Shown here piece after piece: positions 1 to 5,296 of a stretch of 5,296 nucleotides of DNA. This DNA comes from Lachnospiraceae bacterium. GTDB lineage: Bacteria; Bacillota; Clostridia; Lachnospirales; Lachnospiraceae. The stretch covers positions 2,229-7,524 of the forward strand of contig JAJPZP010000015.1 of assembly GCA_021204285.1 (NCBI GenBank), in the 5' to 3' direction. The position numbers were made by a program, and so were the translations under genes. How positions within the stretch are numbered: the first letter of the stretch is position 1; the number at the start of each line of letters is the position of its first letter. A model generated the notes under the pieces. It was given only the letters and a program-made list of their open reading frames with translations, was not told where the DNA came from and did no database searches.

Positions 1-733
1 GGGGATCGGTTTCATCGACGAGATTGATAAGCTGGCAAAAAAGAAAAACACGACCCAGCGCGATGTCAGCGGCGAATCCGTGCAGCAGGGACTTCTGAAG
101 CTGCTCGAGGGAGCGGAGATTGAGGTTCCGGTGGGCGCAAACAGCAAGAATGCGATGGTACCGCTCGAGACGATTAATACAAAGAATATCCTGTTTATCT
201 GCGGCGGCGCGTTCCCTGATCTGGAGGATATCATCAAAGAGCGGCTGAATGAGCAGTCTTCGATCGGTTTTCGTGCGGATCTGAAGGATAAATATGATAA
301 GAAAAAAAACCTGATCAGCCGGGTGACGGTCGAGGACCTGAGAAACTTCGGCATGATTCCGGAGTTCATCGGGCGGTTGCCGATCATTTTTACACTCGAC
401 GCCCTGAGCGAGGAGATGATGGTGCGCATTCTGAAAGAACCGAAGAATGCGATTCTGAAGCAGTACCAGAAGCTACTGGCACTTGACGAGGTGAAACTGG
501 AATTCACGGAAGACGCGCTGGGAGCAATCGCGAGAAAGGCGATGGAGAAGGACACGGGCGCGCGGGCTCTGCGTGCGATTATTGAAGAATTCATGCTGGA
601 TATTATGTATGAGATCCCGAAGGATGACAATATCGGACAGGTGACGATCACGGGCGATTATATCGAGCATAGAGGCGGGCCGTTGATCACGCTGCGCGGC
701 GTACCTGCGCTGGAGATGCAGGGACAATCATGA
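1..733 (+). CDS. clpX: ClpX-family AAA+ protein unfoldase, RKH-loop variant (5' truncated by window edge)
   Basis: The frame is open from base 2, giving 243 residues that match the second half of ClpX; the N-terminal zinc-binding domain, Walker A and GYVG pore loop lie upstream of the window. Visible in order (numbering from the first full codon) are Walker B FIDEID (4-9), the pore-2 region RDVSGE (20-25), the sensor-1 strand [10 protein letters not shown] (62-71), the ClpP-docking tripeptide IGF (88-90), the arginine-finger motif IPEFIGR (119-125) and the sensor-2 motif GAR (186-188). By family knowledge it unfolds cytoplasmic proteins with ATP and feeds them to ClpP. The oddity is that the aligned RKH triplet, which contacts substrate at the pore entrance in E. 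coli ClpX, is S48-K49-N50, with no length change. GTG at 80 is not the start, because homology continues upstream. The stop overlaps the next start (ATGA), implying co-translation. I infer a lineage-specific paralog; the family call is firm. Confidence 0.93.
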   Translation, partial: GIGFIDEIDKLAKKKNTTQRDVSGESVQQGLLKLLEGAEIEVPVGANSKNAMVPLETINTKNILFICGGAFPDLEDIIKERLNEQSSIGFRADLKDKYDKKKNLISRVTVEDLRNFGMIPEFIGRLPIIFTLDALSEEMMVRILKEPKNAILKQYQKLLALDEVKLEFTEDALGAIARKAMEKDTGARALRAIIEEFMLDIMYEIPKDDNIGQVTITGDYIEHRGGPLITLRGVPALEMQGQS

Positions 734-1200
734 TGAAGATACTTTTTGCAGGCATGGCGCTTACATTGTTCCGGACGGATCTGGCGGTGAAGCAGGAGAT
801 TGAGGAACTACCGGAAAACAGCGGGGAACATCGGCTTCCAGGCGGCTTCGCAGGCATTCAGCGCCTGCATAATTATGGACTGGCAGGAGGCAGGTGGACC
901 GGTCATATGACAGGAATTGTACGGGGCACCGCTCTTGTGACTGGCGGCTGTATCGCTTTTTTCCTTCGTTTGCTGACAAAGCCGGGACAGTCTGTCCGGA
1001 CGATGGGAGTCGCGCTTCTGACAGGAGGGGCACTCTCGAATCTGTATGATCGTTGCCGCCGGGGCTATGTGGTGGATTATATCCGTTTTCATACTCCGTT
1101 TAAATGGCTGAACCGACTTGTATTTAATCTGGCAGATTTTTTGATTTTCATTGGGGCTTTCCTGGTATGTCTTGGAAATGGAGGCCACTCTCAGGGCTGA
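730..1200 (+). CDS. lspA: Signal peptidase II (prolipoprotein signal peptidase)-like protein
   Basis: The 156-residue length is normal for LspA, an aspartyl protease in the cytoplasmic membrane that removes signal peptides from lipid-modified prolipoproteins. Four hydrophobic segments can be seen at about 2-19, 60-80, 92-106 and 130-150. Family motifs are recognisable: D17 and K21 after segment 1, HNYG with N48 (the N-x-G motif), [10 protein letters not shown] (99-108), and both expected catalytic aspartates, D116 in VVDYI and D136 in FNLAD. The N-terminal third is divergent: segment 1 is short and the usual N-x-G-x-A-F reads NYGLAGG. The start is ATG 730, with a second ATG at 733; 730 overlaps the clpX stop, and GGAG at 712-715 and AGGGA at 720-724 could serve ribosome binding. 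The intact aspartates suggest it is active. A lineage-specific paralog is possible, since I cannot see whether the genome has another lspA. Confidence 0.84.
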   Translation: MMKILFAGMALTLFRTDLAVKQEIEELPENSGEHRLPGGFAGIQRLHNYGLAGGRWTGHMTGIVRGTALVTGGCIAFFLRLLTKPGQSVRTMGVALLTGGALSNLYDRCRRGYVVDYIRFHTPFKWLNRLVFNLADFLIFIGAFLVCLGNGGHSQG

Positions 1201-1219
1201 GAGCTTTTGAGGGTGGCCT
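1182..1219 (+). other. Stem-loop spanning the lspA stop codon, with an alternative fold
   Basis: Bases 1182-1193 pair with 1208-1219, a 12-bp stem with one G-U pair and a 14-nt loop containing the lspA stop codon. The same left arm can instead use CTCTCA at 1188-1193 to pair with TGAGAG at 1198-1203, leaving a GGGC loop. The two folds are mutually exclusive. The tract after the stem is A-rich, not T-rich, so this is not an intrinsic terminator for the + strand. It may act as an mRNA processing, stabilising or attenuation element between lspA and the small ORF; that role is inferred. Confidence 0.45.
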
Positions 1220-1248
1220 AAAAAGATCTGTGAGTGGAGGAAAACGTT

Positions 1249-1404
1249 ATGGCACAGGAAGAAAAAAAGAAAAAGCAGGAGGCGGCTCCTCCGGAAGAAA
1301 TCGACATGCGGGAGGAGAAAGAGCTGAGTCCGACCTGGAACGAGGACTGTCTGACAGAACTGGACGACTGGATCGAGTCACAGGGTGTTTATCTCAGACA
1401 GTGA
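1249..1404 (+). CDS. Small charged protein, 51 aa, unknown function
   Basis: An ATG at 1249 follows GTGGAGG (1234-1240) at an 8-nt spacing, a strong ribosome binding site, and reads 51 codons to TGA at 1402-1404. The product starts with a Lys/Glu-rich stretch (MAQEEKKKKQE), then PPEE and many more acidic residues. It ends in a more structured-looking segment rich in Trp, Leu and Asp (W30, L36, L38, W41, I42, then GVYLRQ), which could form an amphipathic helix. There is no signal peptide or membrane segment, so it should be cytoplasmic. It lies 48 nt after lspA on the same strand, probably in the clpX-lspA transcript. I do not recognise the family. A ribosome binding site, a tidy stop and a hairpin just downstream support a real gene, but coding status rests on one sequence. 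Confidence 0.68.
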   Translation: MAQEEKKKKQEAAPPEEIDMREEKELSPTWNEDCLTELDDWIESQGVYLRQ

Positions 1405-1408
1405 GAGA

Positions 1409-1432
1409 TGCCGGAAGGGCATGCTCCCGGCA
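1409..1432. terminator. Hairpin between convergent genes, possible bidirectional terminator
   Basis: TGCCGG (1409-1414) and CCGGCA (1427-1432) form a perfect 6-bp GC-rich stem around a 12-nt loop that contains the palindrome GCATGC. It fills the 33-bp gap between the stop of the 51-aa ORF and the stop of the - strand gene, where a terminator is expected. No T-run follows directly on either strand; on the + strand TTTT appears only at 1442-1445 and TTTTTT at 1450-1455. Termination is therefore inferred mostly from position. Confidence 0.35.
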
Positions 1433-1437
1433 GGAAC

Positions 1438-1881
1438 TTAGTTTTCCGCTTTTTTAAGCGCTGTTTCTATAGCGCTCATAAGCAGAAGTGAAGTGTACTG
1501 GCTGTCCTCAGAGTAGCTGAGATTTTCCAGAGATTGCGTTTCGCAGATCTGGGTGGCCAGAGACTCCAGGGCAGGTTCCATGAGCGGATACATGGCGGAA
1601 ACAGTTTCGTCGAGTTGTCGGAAGCGGATGGAGGAGATATAGTCTTCGTCCACTGTGACAGCCACCTCCAGGGTGTTCCCGCCCAGCGTGAGTGAGGAAG
1701 TATAGACACCGGCGGTGTAACGCTCAGTGGATTCGTCGGCCGACTCCGTGTTCGTGCTCTTTTGGCCTGATGAAAACATAAAGATCAGGAGAAGGAGAAA
1801 AAGGATGCCCAGCATAACGAAGACCACGGTATAGATCAGCTCTTTCATGTGGAATACCCAGATTTTGGTTTTGGCACTCAT
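1438..1881 (-). CDS. Membrane-anchored extracytoplasmic protein with FMN-binding-like domain
   Basis: The 147-residue product has a basic N-terminus (K4, K6, K13), one strong hydrophobic segment at about 14-36, a Ser/Thr/Glu-rich linker (37-53) and an outer domain at about 54-144. No lipobox cysteine is present, so the segment looks like an uncleaved anchor with the domain outside. The domain has the layout of the FMN_bind family: a YTAGVYTSSL strand, VAVTVDEDYISSIRF, a middle helix, then YTS followed by a terminal helix ending ETALKKAE. The canonical SGAT flavin-attachment motif is not intact; an ungapped comparison puts EDSQ (125-128) there. It may be a flavin-free relative, or the resemblance may be superficial. 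The start at 1881 has AGGAG six bases upstream on the - strand. It stands alone, convergent with the small ORF and divergent from the regulator. The anchored topology is much surer than the domain name. Confidence 0.82.
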   Translation of the reverse strand: MSAKTKIWVFHMKELIYTVVFVMLGILFLLLLIFMFSSGQKSTNTESADESTERYTAGVYTSSLTLGGNTLEVAVTVDEDYISSIRFRQLDETVSAMYPLMEPALESLATQICETQSLENLSYSEDSQYTSLLLMSAIETALKKAEN

Positions 1882-1971
1882 GGCAGGCTCCTGTCATCGG
1901 TGGGGCTTTGGTTATACTATATGAGACAGAACGGCCGGGTATGCACAAAAATAAAATTCACTCTTTCCTTT

Positions 1972-1999
1972 TTGGCAGTTTTGCTTTAATATATAACAT
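1972..1999 (+). promoter_or_regulatory. Candidate promoter for the regulator gene (possibly the ftsEX operon)
   Basis: Two overlapping readings are possible. TTGGCA (1972-1977) with TAACAT (1994-1999) at a 16-bp spacing resembles a sigma-A promoter. Alternatively, TGCTTTAAT (1982-1990) resembles an extended -10 that would not need a good -35. The surroundings are AT-rich. Either gives a leader of roughly 80-90 nt carrying both inverted repeats. A further -10-like TATACT at 2055-2060 lacks a good -35. The call is from base patterns only. Confidence 0.35.
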
Positions 2000-2001
2000 A
2001 G

Positions 2002-2021
2002 GAATCCAGCGTGACGGATTC
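2002..2021. repeat. Inverted repeat GAATCC-8 nt-GGATTC
   Basis: Perfect 6-bp arms at 2002-2007 and 2016-2021 with an 8-nt spacer, immediately downstream of the candidate promoter. It could be a repressor site near the transcription start or a small hairpin in the leader. The arms are short, so chance is not excluded. Confidence 0.4.
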
Positions 2022-2031
2022 ATGAGCGAGG

Positions 2032-2054
2032 GTAAACGGTGTTAAGCTGTTTAC
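2032..2054. repeat. Inverted repeat GTAAAC-11 nt-GTTTAC, operator candidate
   Basis: Perfect 6-bp arms at 2032-2037 and 2049-2054 separated by 11 nt, ending 13 bases before the ribosome binding site of the regulator gene. The centre-to-centre arm distance of 17 bp is about one and a half helical turns. It could be an operator for the regulator encoded next to it or a leader hairpin. The evidence is symmetry and position only. Confidence 0.4.
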
Positions 2055-2084
2055 TATACTTATATATAAGGGGAGGGAAATATC

Positions 2085-3170
2085 ATGATTTCAAACCAGA
2101 TTATCCAAAACACGATTGACGGCCTGAAGGGAATCACGCGGATCGACCTGTGCGTGCTGGATATGGATGGACAGATACTGGCTTCCACGGAGAATCTGCC
2201 GGAGAATATGGGGGCTGAGGCGGAGTCTTTTATTGCGTCGCCTGCGGATAGCCAGGTGATCCATGGATATCAGTTTTTCAAAGTGTTTGACGACAATCAG
2301 CTGGAATATATATTACTGGCGAAAGGCGGAAGTGACGATGTCTACATGGTGGGGAAAATGGCGTCGTTTCAACTGTCCGGGCTGCTTACCGCGTACAAAG
2401 AGCGCTTCGATAAGGATAACTTCATTAAAAACCTGCTTCTGGACAATCTGCTGCTGGTAGATATCTACAATCGTGCCAAAAAGCTGCACATTGCGACTGA
2501 AGTGAGACGCATGGTATTTGTGATCGAGTGCAGCCGCGAGAAGGTGAATGTTGCACTGGAAAACGTGAGAAATCAGTATGGGAGCAAGTCTCATGATTTC
2601 GTCACGACTGTCGATGAAAAGAATGTCATCGTAGTACGGGAGCTGGCCCCCGGAGAGGGTTATGAGGAGATGTTCCAGGCGGCACAGGAAATGAAGGATG
2701 CGGCATCAGCGGATGACGACGGGATCCGCGTGGCGCTTGGCACGATCGTGGGGGAGATCAAGGAAGTGTCACGCTCTTATAAGGAAGCAAAGATGGCGCT
2801 TGATGTCGGCAAGATTTTCTTTGAGGAGAGAGATATTGTGTCCTACAGCTCTCTTGGCATCGGACGTCTGATCTATCAGCTTCCGATTCCGCTCTGCAAG
2901 ATGTTCATCAAGGAGACTTTTGAGGGGAAATCGCCGGATGATTTCGACGAGGAGACGTTGACGACGATCAACAAATTCTTTGAGAACAGCCTGAATGTTT
3001 CGGAGACATCGAGGCAGCTCTTTATTCACAGAAATACGCTTGTGTATCGGCTGGACAAGCTCCAGAAAGCCACAGGGCTGGATATCCGTGTGTTTGAGGA
3101 TGCCATCACGTTTAAGATTGCGCTGATGGTTGTAAAATACATGAAATATATGGAGACGTTAGACTACTGA
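2085..3170 (+). CDS. PucR/CdaR-type transcriptional regulator
   Basis: The 361-residue protein has three visible regions. Residues 1-120 form a sensor-like domain starting ISNQIIQNTIDGL and then LCVLDMDGQILAST, reminiscent of the sugar-diacid-recognition domain of CdaR proteins. Residues about 140-255 form an alpha/beta middle region, with VRRMVFVIE at its start and KEVSRSYKEAKMALD near its end, as in the GGDEF-like middle domain of this family. Residues about 290-350 match the C-terminal PucR helix-turn-helix; key parts are NVSETSRQLFIHRNTLVYRL and KLQKATGLDIR. No membrane segment is present, so it is a cytoplasmic DNA-binding protein; the ligand is unknown. The start at 2085 is set by AAGGGGAGGG (2068-2077), 7 nt upstream. 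It lies 17 nt before ftsE on the same strand, so it is likely co-transcribed with the division genes and may regulate them or itself. The family is clear; the regulon is inferred. Confidence 0.88.
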   Translation: MISNQIIQNTIDGLKGITRIDLCVLDMDGQILASTENLPENMGAEAESFIASPADSQVIHGYQFFKVFDDNQLEYILLAKGGSDDVYMVGKMASFQLSGLLTAYKERFDKDNFIKNLLLDNLLLVDIYNRAKKLHIATEVRRMVFVIECSREKVNVALENVRNQYGSKSHDFVTTVDEKNVIVVRELAPGEGYEEMFQAAQEMKDAASADDDGIRVALGTIVGEIKEVSRSYKEAKMALDVGKIFFEERDIVSYSSLGIGRLIYQLPIPLCKMFIKETFEGKSPDDFDEETLTTINKFFENSLNVSETSRQLFIHRNTLVYRLDKLQKATGLDIRVFEDAITFKIALMVVKYMKYMETLDY

Positions 3171-3187
3171 TTTTAGGAGGCTTTTCC

Positions 3188-3868
3188 ATGATCGTACTGG
3201 AAAACGTAGTAAAATCTTATCCCAACGGGGTTGGCGCCATCAACGGGATAAGTTTACATATTGAGAGAGGGGAGTTTGTGTTCGTGGTTGGAGACAGCGG
3301 CTCCGGGAAGTCCACGCTGATCAAACTCCTCCTGAAGGAACTTGAACCCACGGAAGGAACCATCCGTGTGAACGGTGTCCTGCTGAACCGGCTGAAAAAG
3401 AAGGCGATCCCGAAATATCGTCGTAAAGTTGGATGTGTTTTTCAGGATTTTCGCCTGCTGAAGGATCGCAATGTTTATGAGAATGTTGCTTTTGCACAGC
3501 GCGTGGTGGCGACTCCTTCCAGGGAGATCAAAAAAAATGTTCCTGCGATGCTCTCTTTGGTGGGCCTTGCGGAAAAATATCGTTCTTATCCGCGACAGCT
3601 CTCCGGCGGAGAACAGCAGCGGGTGGCGCTGGCCAGGGCGTTGGTGAACAGCCCGGATATTCTCCTCGCGGATGAGCCGACCGGAAACCTTGATCCGAAG
3701 ACATCCAGAGAGATCATGAAACTTCTGGAAGAGATCAATGCCCGTGGGACGACAGTGCTGGTCGTCACGCATGACCAGGCGATAGTGAACACGTTGAAAA
3801 AGAGGGTGATCCGCGTACAGAAGGGGATTATCACCGGAGATGAGAAGGAAAGCGGGTATATCGGATGA
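3188..3868 (+). CDS. ftsE: Cell division ATP-binding protein FtsE
   Basis: The 226-residue length is typical of FtsE. All ABC ATPase motifs are present: Walker A GDSGSGKST (35-43), Q-loop glutamine Q86 in VFQDFRLL, signature LSGGEQ (138-143), Walker B ILLADE (158-163), D-loop NLDP (167-170) and switch histidine H195 in VTHD. FtsE binds the inner face of FtsX and uses ATP to drive conformational change that activates peptidoglycan hydrolases outside the membrane; it does not transport a known substrate. The start has AGGAGG at 3175-3180, spaced 7 nt, and the stop overlaps the ftsX start by four bases (ATGA). MacB/LolD-type transporter ATPases share the motifs, but the ftsX neighbour settles the assignment. 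No residue appears missing. Confidence 0.96.
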   Translation: MIVLENVVKSYPNGVGAINGISLHIERGEFVFVVGDSGSGKSTLIKLLLKELEPTEGTIRVNGVLLNRLKKKAIPKYRRKVGCVFQDFRLLKDRNVYENVAFAQRVVATPSREIKKNVPAMLSLVGLAEKYRSYPRQLSGGEQQRVALARALVNSPDILLADEPTGNLDPKTSREIMKLLEEINARGTTVLVVTHDQAIVNTLKKRVIRVQKGIITGDEKESGYIG

Positions 3869-4773
3869 GGCTCAGTACGATCGGATACTGCTTTGGGCAG
3901 GGTTTAAAAAACATATGGAGAAATAAACTTTTTTCGCTTGCATCCATGGCGACGATGGCTGCATGTATTTTTATGTTCGGCCTCTTTTTTTGCATCGTAC
4001 AGAACTTTCAGTATTTTGTGAAAGAGGCGGAGGAAGGCGTTGCCGTGACGGTTCTGTTTGATGAAGGAACGACGGAGGACGAGATTCTTGAGATCGGCAA
4101 GGAACTGACGAAGCGGGATGGCGTTTCTGAGGTCGTCTATGTCTCCGCGGAGGAGGCCTGGGCGAGTTATCAGGAGATCTATTTTGAGGGAAATGAAGAG
4201 CTGGCGGAGGCTTTTGTAGATGACAATCCGCTGGCAAACAGTGCGAATCTTGAGATTTATATGAAGGATGTTGCGCTGCAGGACGACCTGGTAGAATACA
4301 TTGAGTCGATCGAGAGCGTGCGCAAGGTGAATCGCTCAGACCAGGTGGCGGATATGCTGACAGGCTTCAATCGTCTGGTCAGCTATGTTTCCGTGGCTAT
4401 CATTGTATTGCTGCTGGCAGTTTCCACTTTCCTGATCAGCAATACGGTGGCAACCGGCATCTCGGTTCGCCGGGAGGAAATCGCGATCATGCGTCTGATC
4501 GGTGCGAAAAATTCGTTTATCAAGATGCCTTTCCTGATCGAGGGGATTATTATAGGCCTGTTCGGATCGGCGCTTCCGCTTGGCATTCTGTACTATCTGT
4601 ATAATCGCATCATCGCGTATGTGGCAGCGGAGTTTAATATGCTGACGAGCGTGATGAGTTTTATTTCTGCAAATGAGCTGTTCCGGACGCTTCTCCCGGT
4701 CGGCCTGGTTCTCGGTGTGGGCATCGGCTTTTTTGGAAGTGTTTTCACGAGCCAGCGCCATCTGAAGGTTTAA
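3865..4773 (+). CDS. ftsX: Cell division membrane protein FtsX
   Basis: The 302-residue protein has the FtsX layout: cytoplasmic N-terminus with the conserved LKNIWRNK segment (14-21), membrane segment 1 (about 22-46), a large outer loop (about 47-170), then segments at about 172-193, 222-246 and 276-296. The outer loop contains DDNPLANSANLEIYM (119-133), matching the usual NPLP-x-S strand, with alanine in place of the second proline. SVRREEIAIMRLIGAKNSFIK (about 200-220) is the cytoplasmic coupling region that contacts FtsE. By family knowledge, the outer loop binds the coiled coil of a murein hydrolase or activator, and such a protein is encoded 4 nt downstream. Translation probably depends on ftsE through the ATGA overlap; no strong separate ribosome binding site is seen. 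The outer loop is visibly acidic. Confidence 0.95.
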   Translation: MRLSTIGYCFGQGLKNIWRNKLFSLASMATMAACIFMFGLFFCIVQNFQYFVKEAEEGVAVTVLFDEGTTEDEILEIGKELTKRDGVSEVVYVSAEEAWASYQEIYFEGNEELAEAFVDDNPLANSANLEIYMKDVALQDDLVEYIESIESVRKVNRSDQVADMLTGFNRLVSYVSVAIIVLLLAVSTFLISNTVATGISVRREEIAIMRLIGAKNSFIKMPFLIEGIIIGLFGSALPLGILYYLYNRIIAYVAAEFNMLTSVMSFISANELFRTLLPVGLVLGVGIGFFGSVFTSQRHLKV

Positions 4774-4777
4774 GACG

Positions 4778-5296
4778 ATGGGAAGAAAAGTGCGCGCACT
4801 GACCGCGCTTCTGCTGCTTGTATTCGTTGTTGCCCTGACAGGGAAGAGTGATGTCTGGAGGCTGGCCGTGCAGGCAACCGCTGATGAGGCGGAGGAGACC
4901 TCAGACGAGACGGATGACAGCAGTGATGCCGAAGAGGACGAGGAAGAAAAGGAAGACGGTGACGACGAAGATGACGAAGACGATGCCTATACCCGCGAGC
5001 TGGAAGAGCAGCGCCAGAACACGCTGAATGCGATTGACTCTATCAAATCGGATATCAGCACGGTCGAAGCGAAGATCAGTGAGCTGCAGTCGAGTAAAAG
5101 CAGTCTGCAGACTTATATCAACCAGCTGGATCAGGAGCTGAATTCCATCTCCGCGCAGATTACCGGGCTTGAGGAATCAATCGGGGAGAAGGAAGAGGAG
5201 ATCGAGAGCAGGCAGCAGGAGCTGGAGGAGACAGAAGAGGAAGCCGAAGAACAGTACGAGATGATGAAGCGGCGCATTCAGTATATGTATGAGAAC
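4778..5296 (+). CDS. Secreted coiled-coil murein hydrolase or activator, PcsB/EnvC-like (3' truncated)
   Basis: The frame is open for 173 codons to the window edge. Residues 1-35 form a signal peptide: basic GRKVR, hydrophobic core about 7-20, and likely cleavage after VQA (33) or ATA (35); no lipobox cysteine. Residues 36-69 are an extreme acidic stretch, 25 of 34 being Asp or Glu. From about 73 to the edge runs a heptad-like coiled coil rich in Leu, Ile, Gln and Glu, ending in MMKRRIQYMYEN, close to the MKxRIxYMYE signature of PcsB-type coiled coils. The usual partner is FtsX, which releases autoinhibition of a C-terminal catalytic domain; that domain (M23, CHAP or NlpC/P60) lies beyond the window, so the enzyme class cannot be named. 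The start ATG 4778 is 4 nt after the ftsX stop, with GAAGG at 4764-4768 as a modest ribosome binding site. Confidence 0.87.
   Translation, partial: MGRKVRALTALLLLVFVVALTGKSDVWRLAVQATADEAEETSDETDDSSDAEEDEEEKEDGDDEDDEDDAYTRELEEQRQNTLNAIDSIKSDISTVEAKISELQSSKSSLQTYINQLDQELNSISAQITGLEESIGEKEEEIESRQQELEETEEEAEEQYEMMKRRIQYMYEN

Larger units (their letters stand above)
1882..2084. other. Divergent intergenic region between the anchored protein and the regulator
   Basis: These 203 bp separate two divergently transcribed genes, so promoters for both should lie here. The part next to the - strand gene contains GTTATA at 1911-1916, which on the - strand reads TATAAC and could be a -10 element, but I find no convincing -35 for it. 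The + strand candidates and two inverted repeats are listed separately. No ORF with a ribosome binding site and no recognisable riboswitch was seen. Confidence 0.6.

Noticed and set aside
473..727. - strand frame inside the ClpX gene
   Set aside because: It is antisense to a well-supported gene, with no family resemblance and no ribosome binding site that I could see.
80..733. GTG at base 80 as the start of the ClpX gene
   Set aside because: The frame is open back to base 2 and those codons encode the Walker B motif and pore-2 region of ClpX, so the gene begins before the window.
1182..1219. Intrinsic terminator after lspA
   Set aside because: The stem is good but is followed by A residues rather than T residues on the + strand.
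1167..1457. 96-codon + strand frame across the lspA end and the small ORF
   Set aside because: No ribosome binding site, Gly/Arg/Lys-rich composition typical of an off-frame reading, overlaps lspA and the 51-aa ORF that has a good ribosome binding site, and runs into the convergent gene.
2055..2070. TATA-rich stretch as the main promoter of the regulator gene
   Set aside because: No matching -35 at suitable spacing for TATACT, and TATAAG at 2065-2070 would start transcription inside the ribosome binding site.
3254..3772. 172-codon - strand frame opposite ftsE
   Set aside because: It lies wholly antisense to ftsE, whose motifs are complete; the product is unrecognisable.
4336..4761. 141-codon - strand frame opposite ftsX
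   Set aside because: Its His/Arg/Gln-rich composition is what the reverse complement of a membrane-protein gene gives; no supporting signals.
4883..4984. Frameshift or low-complexity artefact at the acidic tract
   Set aside because: The frame continues without interruption from the signal peptide through the tract into a regular coiled coil, so the tract appears genuinely encoded.

Overview
The window looks like chromosomal DNA of a Gram-positive anaerobe of the class Clostridia, most likely family Lachnospiraceae. This is inferred from protein style: a second-type ClpX, a short divergent LspA, a PucR/CdaR-type regulator directly in front of ftsEX, and a PcsB-like coiled-coil hydrolase behind it. 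Strong AGGAGG-type ribosome binding sites and moderate GC content also fit. There are no mobile-element genes, tRNAs, rRNAs or CRISPR repeats. All genes look like resident core or lineage-core genes.

Left block (1-1404, + strand). The window opens inside a ClpX-family AAA+ unfoldase. It overlaps by four bases (ATGA) the start of a signal peptidase II (LspA)-like membrane protease. A stem-loop spanning the lspA stop codon and a 48-nt gap lead to a 51-codon, highly charged small ORF with a clear ribosome binding site. The ClpX keeps its ATPase and ClpP-docking (IGF) signatures but has SKN where canonical ClpX has the substrate-gripping RKH triplet, so it is probably a specialised paralog rather than housekeeping ClpX.

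Middle (1405-2084). A single - strand gene converges on the small ORF. It encodes one N-terminal membrane anchor plus an extracytoplasmic domain that resembles a degenerate FMN-binding fold. A GC-rich hairpin sits in the 33-bp convergent gap. The 203-bp divergent region upstream holds a probable promoter and two 6-bp inverted repeats in front of the next + strand gene.

Right block (2085-5296, + strand). A PucR/CdaR-like regulator is followed after 17 nt by ftsE, which overlaps ftsX by four bases. After 4 nt comes a secreted coiled-coil murein hydrolase or activator, cut by the window edge. FtsE (ATPase) and FtsX (membrane transducer) would gate the coiled-coil protein outside the cell, coupling ATP hydrolysis to peptidoglycan cleavage during division. 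The spacing suggests one transcript, possibly with the regulator controlling its own operon. The hydrolase carries an exceptionally acidic segment between its signal peptide and coiled coil.

Nothing here is clearly a wholly new system. The observations most worth following are the RKH-less ClpX paired with LspA and the small ORF, and the regulator-ftsEX-hydrolase arrangement.
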